From positions 248,001-312,000 of the forward strand of contig NZ_CP108430.1 of NCBI RefSeq assembly GCF_041435335.1: 64,000 nucleotides of DNA. Direction: 5' to 3'. This DNA comes from Streptomyces sp. NBC_01283. Lineage in GTDB: Bacteria > Actinomycetota > Actinomycetes > Streptomycetales > Streptomycetaceae. The notes beneath the pieces are model-generated. The model was not told the origin of the DNA, searched no databases, and saw only the letters and a list, made by a program, of their open reading frames with translations. The position numbers and the translations under genes are program-made. This document shows positions 55,617-64,000 of the stretch, one piece after another; positions within the stretch are counted from its first letter, which is position 1, and each line of letters begins with the position of its first letter.

Positions 55617-56972
55617 ATGCGCATCAGCACAACCACCTCGCTCGCCACCTGCCTGGTGGCGGGCCTCGTCCCCCTCGCCCTGCCCGCCGCGGCAGCAAGT
55701 GCCGCGCCCGCGAAGCACGGTGACGACTTCAACGGCGACGGCTATCGCGACTACGCGTATTCGAGCTTCAGCGCCAGAGGGGGCGGCGGCGTCACCGTGG
55801 TCTTCGGGACAGCTGCCGGGCCCGGATCCAGACAGCAGCGCATCACCCAGACGAGCCCCGGCGTGCCCGGCACCGACGAGGCCGACGACATGTTCGGCGA
55901 GGTACGGGCCGCCGCGGACTTCGACGGTGACGGATACGGCGACCTCGCGGTGGCGGCAACCGGCGAGAACGGCTTCCAGGGCGCCGTGACGATCCTGTGG
56001 GGCTCCGCCTCCGGCCTGTCCAAGGGCACGACTCTCCCGAACAAGAACCCGGGCCGCAACAACTACATGGGGCAGGACCTGGCGACCGGCGACTTCAACG
56101 GCGACGGCAAGCAGGACCTGGCTGTCATCAACGAATCCATGACCTACGTCTACCGCGGCCCGCTCAAGCGCTCCGGCACCACCGGCACCGTGACCAAGCT
56201 CGACAAGACAACGTCCTTCTACGCCTCGGCCCTGATCTCCGGCAAGGTCAACGGCGACAAGAAGACCGACCTCGCGATCATCGGCGACGTGGTCAGCTCC
56301 GAAAACATCGCGTCCGACGTCTGGTTCATCAAGGGCGGCGCGAACTCGCTCACCCCGGGCAAGAGCCTGCGCCTGGAGTCCCAGTCCGGCAACGGCGGCA
56401 GCTCCGAGCGCGGCGGCGACGGTGTCATCGCCGACTTCGACAAGGACGGCTATGGCGACATCGCCATCGGCACCTCCCTCTACTCGAAGCACAAGGGCCG
56501 CGTCAGCGTCTGGTACGGCGCCTCCGGCGGCCCGTCCCAAAGCGCCCGCCTCACCCAGTCGACGAGCGGCGTCGCCGGTTCCCCGGAGAATCGCGACGAG
56601 TTCGGTTCATCCGTCTCGGCGGGCGACGTCAACGGCGACGGCTACGCGGATCTCGCGGTCGGCGTGCGGGGCGAGGAGATCGACGGACAGGACTACGCGG
56701 GCGGCGTGCACGTCTTCAAGGGGCGGGCGAGCGGCCTGTCCGGTGCCGGTTCGCAGTGGTTCGCCCGCAACACCCCTGGTGTGCCGGGCCCGTTGGCGGC
56801 TGACGACCAGTTCGGTGGCCTGGTCCGGCTGCGCGACACGAACGGTGACGGAAAAGCCGACCTGCATGTGAGCGCCTTCGACTCTCTGCGGCTGCCCGGC
56901 TCAGCCGGCGGCATCACCACAGCGGGCGCGACGGAATACGACGCGGCGCCCATCGACAGCTTCTTGCAGTAA
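55617..56972 (+). CDS. secreted FG-GAP repeat (integrin-alpha-like propeller) protein
   Basis: ATG 55617; the longer frame upstream is not supported. 451 residues, signal peptide ending near AASA|AP. Seven or so FG-GAP repeats follow, each with the calcium loop DxDGDGxxD: DDFNGDGYRDYAYSSF, DFDGDGYGDLAVAATGE, DFNGDGKQDLAVINE, KVNGDKKTDLAIIGD, DFDKDGYGDIAIGTSL, DVNGDGYADLAVGVRG and DTNGDGKADLHVSAF. It is a probable calcium-binding extracellular adhesion or carbohydrate-binding protein. A hairpin follows the stop. Confidence 0.9.
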   Translation: MRISTTTSLATCLVAGLVPLALPAAAASAAPAKHGDDFNGDGYRDYAYSSFSARGGGGVTVVFGTAAGPGSRQQRITQTSPGVPGTDEADDMFGEVRAAADFDGDGYGDLAVAATGENGFQGAVTILWGSASGLSKGTTLPNKNPGRNNYMGQDLATGDFNGDGKQDLAVINESMTYVYRGPLKRSGTTGTVTKLDKTTSFYASALISGKVNGDKKTDLAIIGDVVSSENIASDVWFIKGGANSLTPGKSLRLESQSGNGGSSERGGDGVIADFDKDGYGDIAIGTSLYSKHKGRVSVWYGASGGPSQSARLTQSTSGVAGSPENRDEFGSSVSAGDVNGDGYADLAVGVRGEEIDGQDYAGGVHVFKGRASGLSGAGSQWFARNTPGVPGPLAADDQFGGLVRLRDTNGDGKADLHVSAFDSLRLPGSAGGITTAGATEYDAAPIDSFLQ

Positions 56973-56989
56973 CTCCCCCAGATGAATAG

Positions 56990-57052
56990 GAGCCTGTCTT
57001 TGAACCCCCGTGCCGGGCGCTGGGGCGCAGGCAGGGGGTCAAAGACAGGCTC
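56990..57052 (+). terminator. long hairpin after FG-GAP gene
   Basis: GAGCCTGTCTTTGAACCCCC (56990-57009) pairs with GGGGGTCAAAGACAGGCTC (57034-57052), 19 pairs with one bulge, loop of 24 bases. It could be a terminator or the solo ends of a lost small element. Confidence 0.65.
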
Positions 57053-57199
57053 TGACTGATGGGTTGGTTCGTTCCCTTGGCGACCTGGTGCAGTTTTCTG
57101 ACCCTGCAGTTCTGGGGCTGAAGGGAAGGATGAGACGCCCGTCTAGACAGTGACAGCAGAGGCTTGGCAGCAGGCTTGGTTCGCCCGGGCTCCCCTGCC

Positions 57200-57601
57200 T
57201 CACTCCAACACGCCGTGAACTGACGGGCGCACGGGGCGTGGCAGTGGCTGATGCCAGTCGCCCAGCGTCGTGAGGAGAAAACGGCGGGCCAGAGGACGGA
57301 GGTCGTCCCACACCGGATCTGCGGTAAGGGCGTTGCCCCAGAGGCCACCACGTGAGGCGGCATCGATCTCGTCTAGGCGACGACCCATGGCCCGAACATC
57401 GTGCAGATCCTTGGAATCGAAGGCTCCGCGCTCCGCCAGACCTTCGCAGACGCGGCAGAGGACCTCCACCTCTTCAACGACGTCCCTCATCTCCACCTCC
57501 CGCTCGCCCAGCCACACAAGCTGATCACCAGTGCCGGCCGCCAGGAGGGCCATCCAGCGCAGCGTCCAAGTGCGAAGGTTCGCGTCGCCCGGATGGTTCA
57601 T
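57200..57601 (-). CDS. hypothetical cytoplasmic protein
   Basis: 133 residues from MNHPGDANLRTWTL. Helical and acidic: ALLAAGTGDQLVWLGEREVE, MRDVVEEVEVLCRVCEGLAE, DSKDLHDVRAMGRRLDEIDA and DDLRPLARRFLLTTLGDWHQ. No domain recognised. It has codon use like its neighbours, so it is probably real. It is convergent with the FG-GAP gene. Confidence 0.6.
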   Translation of the reverse strand: MNHPGDANLRTWTLRWMALLAAGTGDQLVWLGEREVEMRDVVEEVEVLCRVCEGLAERGAFDSKDLHDVRAMGRRLDEIDAASRGGLWGNALTADPVWDDLRPLARRFLLTTLGDWHQPLPRPVRPSVHGVLE

Positions 57602-57996
57602 GCATGCATGATCGCACCTTGTTCCCGCAACAGCGTTCAACCCACCAGCCTGCAAGGGCTGCCGAGCTGCTCCGCGTTCAAATCCCGGTGGATCGATTCC
57701 TAGCCTTGGAGCGGGCTACCGTTCGGACTGCCAGAGGCGTGGCCGGCTCCTTTCGCCAGGGTGCTCGGTGTGCCGGTGGCCGAACTGACACTCGCAGCAG
57801 CCCGGGCCCACGGAGAGGTCCAGGAGAGGCAGCACCCCACGCCGTCGTCGTGCGGGAGCGGGCCGGGTGGCTGCTCGCCCATGACCACGCACACGGCGGG
57901 GACCACGTGGCGGACGCTGCGACCCAGGTGCGGCGCTCGGAACGCGCGAAGATCACGAGCGGGCGGGACATGCGCATGCGAAGGAACCGACCCGAA
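57602..57996. other. no supported gene
   Basis: Frames on the plus strand include a short VLGVPVAELTLAAARAHGE stretch resembling the end of an XRE-type helix-turn-helix domain, but no start or continuation can be defended. Confidence 0.3.
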
Positions 57997-58929
57997 TCAG
58001 GTAGACAGGCGGAGCCGGTCGTCGAGTGCGGCGCCGACGTCCGGGCAGTTGTCGCGGATGGTGTCGAGGAAGGCGCGCAGCACCGGGGAGGGGTCGCGTG
58101 CCGCGAAGGACAGGACGAGATCGGGCAGGGGCGTGCGCGGAGTCACCTCGCAGAACCGGGTCCCGGGGCGCGGGAGCGCCCTCATGCGGGAGGGCCCCAG
58201 GCCGACGCCCACGCCGGAGGCGGCGAGGCCGATGATCGTGTGCACGTCCCTCGCGAAGGTCGCGCCGCCGAGTGCCGATGAGTCCGCGCCCAGCAGGGTA
58301 TGCAGTGCGGCGACGACGGCGGGTTCGTCCTCGCCTGCCGACACGATCAGCGGCTGTTGCCGCAACTGGGCGACGCTTACCGACGGTTGACCCGCATAAG
58401 GGTGCGCCGTACTCACCACGGCGATCATGTGATCGTGTCCGATCGGGACGGACACGAGATGCTCGGCCCCGGCACCCCGTGGCGGGCCGAGAGTGATGGC
58501 CACGTCCAGCTCCCCGGCGACGAGAGCTGTGCTGCTGCGGCTGGTCGCCATCTCGTGCAGTTCCAGCCGCACGTCGGGGCGTTCCCGGCCGAACCGGCTC
58601 AGGACGCCCGGCAGCGGGTCGAGCAGCGCCGAGGCGATGAAGCCGAGGCGTAGCCGTCCCGTCTCGCCGCGCGCGGCCCGGCCCGCGTCGACCGCGGCCG
58701 CCGCGATCTCCTCCAGCGCCCGGCGCGCCCGCGCGAGAAACGCCTCGCCGGCGGCAGTCGGGAACACCCCCTGGCGTGTGCGGTCGAAGAGCCGGGCCCC
58801 GACCTCGCGCTCCAGGTCGGCGATCTGCTTGGAGAGCGGCGGCTGCGCGATGCCCAGCGCGCCGGCCGCCCGGCCGAAGTGTTCGTGCTCGGCGAGGGCA
58901 ACCGCATACCGCAGGTGTCGCGCTTCCAT
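57997..58929 (-). CDS. LysR-family regulator
   Basis: 310 residues. Winged helix at the N-terminus (EARHLRYAVALAEHEHFGRA, LGIAQPPLSKQIADLEREVG), effector-binding domain with GRLRLGFIASALLDPLPGVL and IIGLAASGVGVGLGPSR. It is divergent from the alpha/beta-hydrolase gene; a TACC-N5-GGTA inverted repeat lies about 50 bp upstream of its own start and 62 bp before the hydrolase. It probably regulates the hydrolase and itself in response to an unknown aromatic or ester compound. Confidence 0.92.
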   Translation of the reverse strand: MEARHLRYAVALAEHEHFGRAAGALGIAQPPLSKQIADLEREVGARLFDRTRQGVFPTAAGEAFLARARRALEEIAAAAVDAGRAARGETGRLRLGFIASALLDPLPGVLSRFGRERPDVRLELHEMATSRSSTALVAGELDVAITLGPPRGAGAEHLVSVPIGHDHMIAVVSTAHPYAGQPSVSVAQLRQQPLIVSAGEDEPAVVAALHTLLGADSSALGGATFARDVHTIIGLAASGVGVGLGPSRMRALPRPGTRFCEVTPRTPLPDLVLSFAARDPSPVLRAFLDTIRDNCPDVGAALDDRLRLST

Positions 58930-58979
58930 GCCCCGCCCCCTCCTCTCGGCCTACCGGGCGTCTGGCCCAGGCTTCTGGC

Positions 58980-58996
58980 GATACCTCAAAGGTATC
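58980..58996. promoter_or_regulatory. LysR box between the regulator and hydrolase genes
   Basis: GATACCTCAAAGGTATC: perfect 6-bp arms around five bases, containing T-N11-A, the classic LysR-binding pattern. Confidence 0.7.
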
Positions 58997-59057
58997 AACA
59001 TGCCACTTACCAGATCTTTCGATGGATGACGCTGTGGTTTCTGTCTGAGATGAAGCC

Positions 59058-59903
59058 ATGATCAATGAATCTCTGATCAACACCGTCTTCGTTCTCGTGC
59101 ACGGCGCCTGGCACAGCTCTGGACAGTGGGCGGCGACGCAGCGCGCGCTGAGCGGACTGGGCGCGGCGAGCGTGGCCGTCGACCTGCCGGGGCACGGTTT
59201 CGACGCGCCCCTGCCCACCGGCTACCTGCTGCCCGGACAGCCCGGCCTGCTGACCGAGAAGTCGCAGCTCGCCACCGTGACGATGGACGACTGCGCCGAA
59301 ACCGTACTCAACGTCCTGCGCCAGGTGCGCCACCACCGCACCGTCGTGCTCGTCGCGCACAGCGCGGGCGGCGGTCCCGCGTCCCTGGCCGCGGAGCGGG
59401 CGCCCGAGCTGGTGGACCGGATCGTCTACCTGTCCGCGTTCGTCCCGGGCGGACGGCCGCGGTTCTTCGACTACTTGGGCTCACCCGAGAACGCCACCGC
59501 GCTGGGCCAGAACCTGAACCTCGGCGACCCCGGGGCCCTGGGCGCCGTACGGATCAATCCGCTCTCACCGGATCCCGCCTACCTCGACGAACTGCGCGAA
59601 ACCCACTACCACGACACCCCCCTGGACCGCTTCGACCGGTGGCGGTCCGCGCTGAGCCCCGATCTCCCCCTGGCGATCCCGACGGCTCCCGTCACCCTGA
59701 CCGCAGCACGGTGGGGACGCGTTGCGCGAACCTTCCTGCGCTGTGCCGAGGACCGGGCGCTGGCACCGGCCGCGCAGGACCTGATGATCGCGGAAGCCGA
59801 CCGGGCCTTTCCCGGCAACCCGTTCACCGTGCAGACCCTGCCCGGCAGCCACAGCCCGTTCGCCGCCCGGCCGGTCGAGCTCGCCGCGGCCCTGGCCTCA
59901 TGA
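59058..59903 (+). CDS. alpha/beta hydrolase
   Basis: 281 residues. Oxyanion-hole segment LVHGAWHSSGQW, nucleophile elbow VAHSAGG (Ser102), acid Asp231 (RCAEDRALAP) and His264 (PGSHSPF): a complete triad. The HGAWHS start and RCAEDRALAP motif are seen in hydroxynitrile-lyase/methylesterase-like hydrolases (pheromone-type). The substrate is probably a small ester. Divergent from the LysR gene, with a visible LysR box. Confidence 0.92.
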   Translation: MINESLINTVFVLVHGAWHSSGQWAATQRALSGLGAASVAVDLPGHGFDAPLPTGYLLPGQPGLLTEKSQLATVTMDDCAETVLNVLRQVRHHRTVVLVAHSAGGGPASLAAERAPELVDRIVYLSAFVPGGRPRFFDYLGSPENATALGQNLNLGDPGALGAVRINPLSPDPAYLDELRETHYHDTPLDRFDRWRSALSPDLPLAIPTAPVTLTAARWGRVARTFLRCAEDRALAPAAQDLMIAEADRAFPGNPFTVQTLPGSHSPFAARPVELAAALAS

Positions 59904-60111
59904 ACAGCCCTCGCGCCACGCGTCGGCATCGGCCCGTGAACGGTCCCTGTCCCTGAGCGGGGAACGGCTCACGGCCGGTGGCGGCGGGCGCCCCGGCCGC
60001 GCGGGCGGAGCGATACTGATGGCGACAGTCGCCCCGTCGCCGGGCCGGCCCAGGACGCGGGCACGGTCGGCGGGGACGCACCGTTGCCGGTGCCTCCGAG
60101 GGGAGCCGTTC

Positions 60112-60711
60112 ATGACCACAGCGAAAGACCTGTTCATCGTCGCCATGGACCCGAAGCGTTCCGTGGGACAAGGCGACCTGTCCCTCGCACTCGCGGGAGC
60201 CGAGCTGATCGATCTCATCGGTGCGGGGGCCATCACCGTGGACGGCGACCGCATCATGCCGGGTGGACAGCCGACGCCGGACGACCGGTTCATGGGCGAG
60301 GCCGCGGCAGGAATCACCCATCAGGAGCCCTACGAGCGGATCGAGGACTGGCTGTGGCGCCGGGGCCGAGACCTCTCGGCCGCCTACCAGGCCGCCCTGG
60401 AGGAGAACGAGGAGCTCAAGCCGCAGCGAAGCGGCCGGTCGCCTTTCGGCTCGCAACGCCTGGAACCGGTCGACACGCCCGCGCGCCGCCGTGCCACCGA
60501 CCGCTGGAAAGAGAGGGAACCCGTCCTGGCCGCCCTCGCCTCGGTCGTGGGCATCGACGACGAACGATCCGACGATGAGCCCGGCCTCGATGACGAGGCG
60601 GTGACGACCGTGCTGGCCGCCGTCCACGACGCGGTGATGGAGCTGGAGGCCGTACGCCAGCGGCGGACCATCGAAAACGCTGCCTTCGCCAACCTCTGGC
60701 GCGGACCGTGA
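60112..60711 (+). CDS. GPP34 (GOLPH3-like) phosphoprotein family
   Basis: ATG 60112 follows GGGGAGCC; 199 residues. TTAKDLFIVAMDPKRSVGQG DLSLALAGAELIDLIGAGAI (contiguous) is the typical start of bacterial GPP34 proteins, followed by PYERIEDWLWRRGRDLSAAY and a C-terminal helix pair (VLAALASVVGIDDE; VTTVLAAVHDAVMELEAVRQ). Eukaryotic members bind PI4P at the Golgi; actinobacterial copies are widespread, with unknown function, possibly membrane binding. Confidence 0.88.
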   Translation: MTTAKDLFIVAMDPKRSVGQGDLSLALAGAELIDLIGAGAITVDGDRIMPGGQPTPDDRFMGEAAAGITHQEPYERIEDWLWRRGRDLSAAYQAALEENEELKPQRSGRSPFGSQRLEPVDTPARRRATDRWKEREPVLAALASVVGIDDERSDDEPGLDDEAVTTVLAAVHDAVMELEAVRQRRTIENAAFANLWRGP

Positions 60712-60977
60712 GCCGAGCCGCCTGCAAGGCCCCGGTCGCGGCCTCCTACCGCTCCGTCACGGTCGTGGTCACCGCCGCCACCTCCCCTCCCTCAGGACTC
60801 GGGGTTGCCGAAGACGAACTCGCCGCCGTGGTGGGGCAGGTGCCCGCCCAGCGGCGGGCAATCACCGCGCCCTGTACGAGGGCGTCATGGGTGCCCCCAC
60901 TGCCGCCCCGACACCGAACGCCGCGTGCTGGAGCAGAGAGGGGGGAGCGCCACCGAGACGACACGGCTGTAACTACT

Positions 60978-61365
60978 TCACCTGCCGACCCAGTGCTTCG
61001 CGACCTGGTCGAAATCAGGGCGCACCTCCAAGTCGATCTTGTTGAGCTGTCCCTGCGGAACATCGAACGCGAAATCGGCCGCACCTGAAGATCCAGGCGA
61101 CACACTGCCCGCGATACCCGCACCGAGATCTCCGTCAAAGATCTGCTCGCAGGTACCACCGTCGCTTCCAGACTTCACATACACGCTCATCATTGCCCCC
61201 TGGAACGCCTCGCTCGTTCCGTTGTGCACCTTGATCCGCCACTTCGCGGCCTGGTTACCGGATTCATGACCGATCGAGTACGCGCCGGGCGTGAACTTGG
61301 TCGGCTTGGAAACGGTGACCGTAAGGCCGCCGTCCCATTTCCGCACGTCGACGCCTCCCCCGGCA
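60978..61365 (-). pseudogene. C-terminal part of a DUF4352-like exported protein
   Basis: A coherent stretch of about 125 residues: LTVTVSKPTKFTPGAYSIGH, AAKWRIKVHNGTSEAFQGAM, FDGDLGAGIAGSVSPGSSGA and LNKIDLEVRPDFDQVAKHWV, an Ig-like beta-sandwich as in DUF4352 lipoproteins. The N-terminal signal/lipobox region is replaced by unrelated sequence above about 61365. Confidence 0.6.
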
Positions 61366-61399
61366 GAATCCCTTCGCCTGGCGCCGGGATCTGGCTCAC

Positions 61400-61700
61400 C
61401 GGATAGCCCAGGAAGCCCTGAGAGGCACGCGAGTCCGCACGCTCGCCAAGCGCTGCACCTCCGCCGTTGGGAGGTCCGCCTGGCCCTGAAGATCCCACGT
61501 CTGACCGCCACTGAGACGGGTCCGTTGACCGACCCCACCACAGGCGAACTCGCCGAGCTGACCGAGCACATGATCAGCAGAAGGCTCAACGGAAGGCAGA
61601 TCTGGACAGAACTCTTCGACCACCACGACTACTTGGGCACCTACGACGGCATCCGCCACTACATGAGATTCACACGCCCCCGAAGGGCATTGTCACGAGC
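61400..61700 (+). pseudogene. possible transposase fragment (IS21-like helix-turn-helix)
   Basis: One frame reads HARQALHLRRWEVRLALKIP, TDPTTGELAELTEHMISRRL and NGRQIWTELFDHHDYLGTYD GIRHYMRFTRP (contiguous). The last part resembles the linker helix of IS21 istA proteins. No catalytic part. Weak call. Confidence 0.35.
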
Positions 61701-61802
61701 GGACTCGCTGATATTCCAGCCAGCCGGCCCAAGAAGGCTTGCTGCACACGACCAACCTCGCTGACGAAGGACGAACCTGCACGCGCTCGCCGAGGGTCAG
61801 GC

Positions 61803-62687
61803 TCAGCTCGACGCGTAGGGCTCCGTGGCGTCGGCATCTCGGGTCGCGGCCCAGGACGCGAGGAGGCGCAGCCCCTCTTCGGAGGGTGAGCCGGGCTCGG
61901 CGGTGTAGACGGTGAGGGTGAGGCCGGGTTCGGCGGCCATCTCCAGTCCTTCGTAGGCGAGGGTCAGCTCGCCGACGCCGTGGTGGTGGAAGCGTTTGGT
62001 GCCGGTGCCGTGGTGGCGGACGTTGTGGGCGCCCCAGCGGGTGCGGAAGTCGTCGCTGCGGGTGGAGAGCTCGCCGACGAGGTCGTGCAGGCCCTTGTCG
62101 TGGGGGTTGCGGCCGGCTTCGGTGCGCAGGATCGACACGGCAACATCGGCGGCCTGGTCCCAGTCGGGGTAGAAGCGCCGTGAGGCGGGGTCTAGAAAGT
62201 TGAAGCGGGCCAGGTTGGCCTGATTGTGGGGAGTGACATAGAGGTCGTCGTAGAAGGCGCGGGCGAGGTGATTCGTGGCGAGGATGTCCATGCGGCCGTT
62301 GCGGACGAAGGCCGGGCCGGCGGTGACGGCGTCCAGGACCCATTGCAGGCTGCGGTGCGCCTTCCACTGCGGGCTGCGCCGCCGGGGGCGCGTGAGGGCC
62401 TCGGAGCCGTCCGCTGTGTGGGCGAGGTTCAGCAGGTGAGCACGTTCGGCGTCATCCAGTTGAAGGGCGCGGGCGAGGGCTTCCAGGACGGCCGGGGAGG
62501 CGCCGGCGAGGTTGCCGCGTTCGAGTTTGGAGTAGTACTCCACGCTCATGTCGGCCAGGGCGGCGACCTCGCTCCTGCGCAGGCCGGGAACCCGGCGCCG
62601 GCTGCCGGAGGGCAGGCCCGCCTGCTCGGGGGTGATCTTGGCTCGCCGCGAGGTCAGGAACTCGCGGACCTCTGCTTGGTTGTCCAC
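61803..62687 (-). CDS. XRE-family regulator with MmyB-like ligand domain
   Basis: GTG 62687 gives 294 residues; an ATG further upstream is in frame but the domain begins right here (EVREFLTSRRAKITPEQAGL). Helix-turn-helix VPGLRRSEVAALADMSVEYY SKLERGN (contiguous). The MmyB-like part shows RNGRMDILATNHLARAFYDD, ARFNFLDPASRRFYPDWDQA and TKRFHHHGVGELTLAYEGLE. Such regulators usually repress a divergent redox gene; here that is the alcohol dehydrogenase at 62904. Confidence 0.92.
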   Translation of the reverse strand: MDNQAEVREFLTSRRAKITPEQAGLPSGSRRRVPGLRRSEVAALADMSVEYYSKLERGNLAGASPAVLEALARALQLDDAERAHLLNLAHTADGSEALTRPRRRSPQWKAHRSLQWVLDAVTAGPAFVRNGRMDILATNHLARAFYDDLYVTPHNQANLARFNFLDPASRRFYPDWDQAADVAVSILRTEAGRNPHDKGLHDLVGELSTRSDDFRTRWGAHNVRHHGTGTKRFHHHGVGELTLAYEGLEMAAEPGLTLTVYTAEPGSPSEEGLRLLASWAATRDADATEPYASS

Positions 62688-62903
62688 GCCTTCGACGGTA
62701 CGTCGCGCCCGCGGCCTCAGCGATGTACTGGCAGTACACCCATTGACCATGCCTCGCTGCGCGCGCCCAGAGCGGGTTACCTGGATGACGTGGTGCTTTT
62801 CGCCCGGCCGTGAGTCGGCCCGGGGGAAAGCCACCGGCTCTGCAATCGGCGACGACCGCTTTCACTCGGTACGGCGCCTCGGCACGCAAAGGAAACCCCT
62901 CTC

Positions 62904-63920
62904 ATGCGCGGCGCAATGATCTACGCCCCCGGCGACATCCGCTTCGAGACGCTGGAAGACCCGAAGATCCTCAATCCGACCGACGCGATCATCCGCACGG
63001 CGGTGACGTGTGTGTGCGGATCGGATCTGTGGCCCTACCGCGGCTCCGAGCCGACGGACGCGCCGCATCCAATGGGCCACGAGTACGTCGGCTTCGTCGA
63101 GGAGGTCGGCTCCGAGGTCACAGCGGTCAAGCCGGGCCAGTTCGTGATCGGCTCGTTCGCCACCTCGGACAACACCTGCGCAAACTGCAGGAACGGCTTC
63201 CAGTCCAACTGCCTGCACCGCGAATTCATGTCCACCTGCCAGGCCGATTACGTCCGCATCCCCAATGCCCAGGGCACCCTGGTCGCCACCGACCAGGTGC
63301 CGGGCGAGGAGCTGTGGCCGAGCCTGCTGGCGGTCTCCGACGTCATGGGCACCGGCTGGTGGGCCGCGGACGCGGCCGAAGTGAAGCCCGGCTCGACCGC
63401 CGTGGTGGTCGGGGACGGCGCGGTCGGCCTGTGCGCCGTGATCGCCGCCAAGGAGATGGGCGCCGAGCGCATCATCGCCATGTCCCGCCACGCCTCCCGG
63501 CAGCAGCTGGCCCGCGAGTTCGGCGCCACCGACATCGTCGCCGAGCGCGGCGAGGAGGGCGTGGCCCGGATCATGGAGCTGACCGGCGGGATCGGCGCCG
63601 ACAGTGTGCTGGAGTGCGTCGGCACCGCCCAGGCCATGCAGCAGGCCCTGCACTCCGCCCGGCCCGGCGGGAACGTCGGCTTCGTCGGCGTCCCCCACGA
63701 TGTCGCGGTCGACGGCCAGGAGCTGTTCTTCTCCCACGTCGGCCTGCGCGGTGGTCCCGCCCCCGTACGCCGCTACCTGCCCGACCTCATCGGCCTCGTG
63801 CAGTCGGGCCGGATCGACCCGGGCAAGGTCTTCGACCTCACCCTGCCGCTCAACGAGGTCGCCGAGGGCTACCGGGCGATGGACGAGCGCCGTGCCATCA
63901 AGGCCCTCCTGAAGCCCTGA
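62904..63920 (+). CDS. zinc-dependent alcohol dehydrogenase (MDR family)
   Basis: 338 residues. Catalytic zinc ligands Cys38 (CVCGSD) and GHE (58-60). A structural-zinc lobe retains only Cys92, Cys95 and Cys103 of the usual four. Rossmann motif VVVGDGAVGLCAVIAAKEMG. Substrate and cofactor (NAD or NADP) are not readable. It is divergent from the XRE regulator, and this regulator/ADH pairing is common in Streptomyces; induction by an aldehyde or alcohol is an inference. Confidence 0.92.
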   Translation: MRGAMIYAPGDIRFETLEDPKILNPTDAIIRTAVTCVCGSDLWPYRGSEPTDAPHPMGHEYVGFVEEVGSEVTAVKPGQFVIGSFATSDNTCANCRNGFQSNCLHREFMSTCQADYVRIPNAQGTLVATDQVPGEELWPSLLAVSDVMGTGWWAADAAEVKPGSTAVVVGDGAVGLCAVIAAKEMGAERIIAMSRHASRQQLAREFGATDIVAERGEEGVARIMELTGGIGADSVLECVGTAQAMQQALHSARPGGNVGFVGVPHDVAVDGQELFFSHVGLRGGPAPVRRYLPDLIGLVQSGRIDPGKVFDLTLPLNEVAEGYRAMDERRAIKALLKP

Positions 63921-63992
63921 GCAGGACAGCTCGCCCGTCCCAGCGGCGTGTCCTCGCCCTCACTCTGTTCTGATCATTCGGAGGCACCTTTC

Positions 63993-64000
63993 ATGACGAC
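63993..64000 (+). CDS. start of a gene cut by the right edge
   Basis: ATGACGAC preceded by GGAGGCACCTTTC, a good ribosome site, 72 bases after the dehydrogenase stop. Probably the next gene of the same operon. Confidence 0.5.

Overview
The window is high-GC DNA with Streptomyces-type gene content: a SapA-like secreted protein, a DUF5959 gene, a GPP34 protein, an LAETG sortase-E-type surface protein and a citrulassin-type lasso peptide cluster. GTG and TTG starts are common. It is crowded with broken insertion sequences (IS5, IS110, IS701, IS630, IS256, IS3 and ISAs1 types) and decayed genes. I infer accessory, chromosome-arm-like DNA; genus and location are inferred from sequence only.

Layout. 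1-1581: minus-strand operon of a small candidate secreted peptide, an ABC ATPase and a truncated permease. 2143-3411: proline-rich LAETG surface protein. 3567-6959: nested transposon debris (IS5 end, IS110 remnant, IS701 remnant split off by a complete IS630) around one membrane-anchored hypothetical gene. 7334-15804: a coherent fructan/fructose locus with a secreted GH32 levanase, a PfkB fructokinase, a fructose-type ABC importer (frcB-frcC-frcA) and a LacI regulator. Two paired operators of the same 14-bp motif link the levanase, kinase and importer promoters. 16101-17474: fused remnants. 17802-22094: three exported proteins (YVTN beta-propeller, beta-lactamase-fold hydrolase, SapA-like). 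22581-26841: small genes, an IS110 remnant, a decayed IS5 copy, an AraC/DoxX divergent pair and a broken flavoprotein gene.

27610-32131 is the highlight: a compact lasso peptide operon A-C-B1-B2-D. The 36-aa precursor gene is too short for ordinary gene finding. Its predicted core is LLQRSGNDRLILSKN, related to the citrulassins. Further on come a PP2C remnant, a PASTA-less Ser/Thr kinase, a YbdK-type carboxylate-amine ligase whose 5' end is overwritten by a complete IS256 element, a secreted protein, a pentapeptide-repeat membrane protein, DUF5959, another broken IS5 element and a LysR/DUF1330 pair. 44268-49153 holds a small membrane protein, a TatA-like protein and a two-component system next to an ABC exporter. 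The rest contains a VOC protein, a 920-aa metzincin-like protein, an FG-GAP secreted protein, a LysR/hydrolase divergent pair with a visible LysR box, GPP34, an XRE/MmyB regulator and a zinc alcohol dehydrogenase. One gene starts at the very right edge.

Starts were chosen by ribosome binding site, overlap and domain edge, so several differ from the longest open frame. Frameshift calls cannot be separated from sequencing errors without raw reads.
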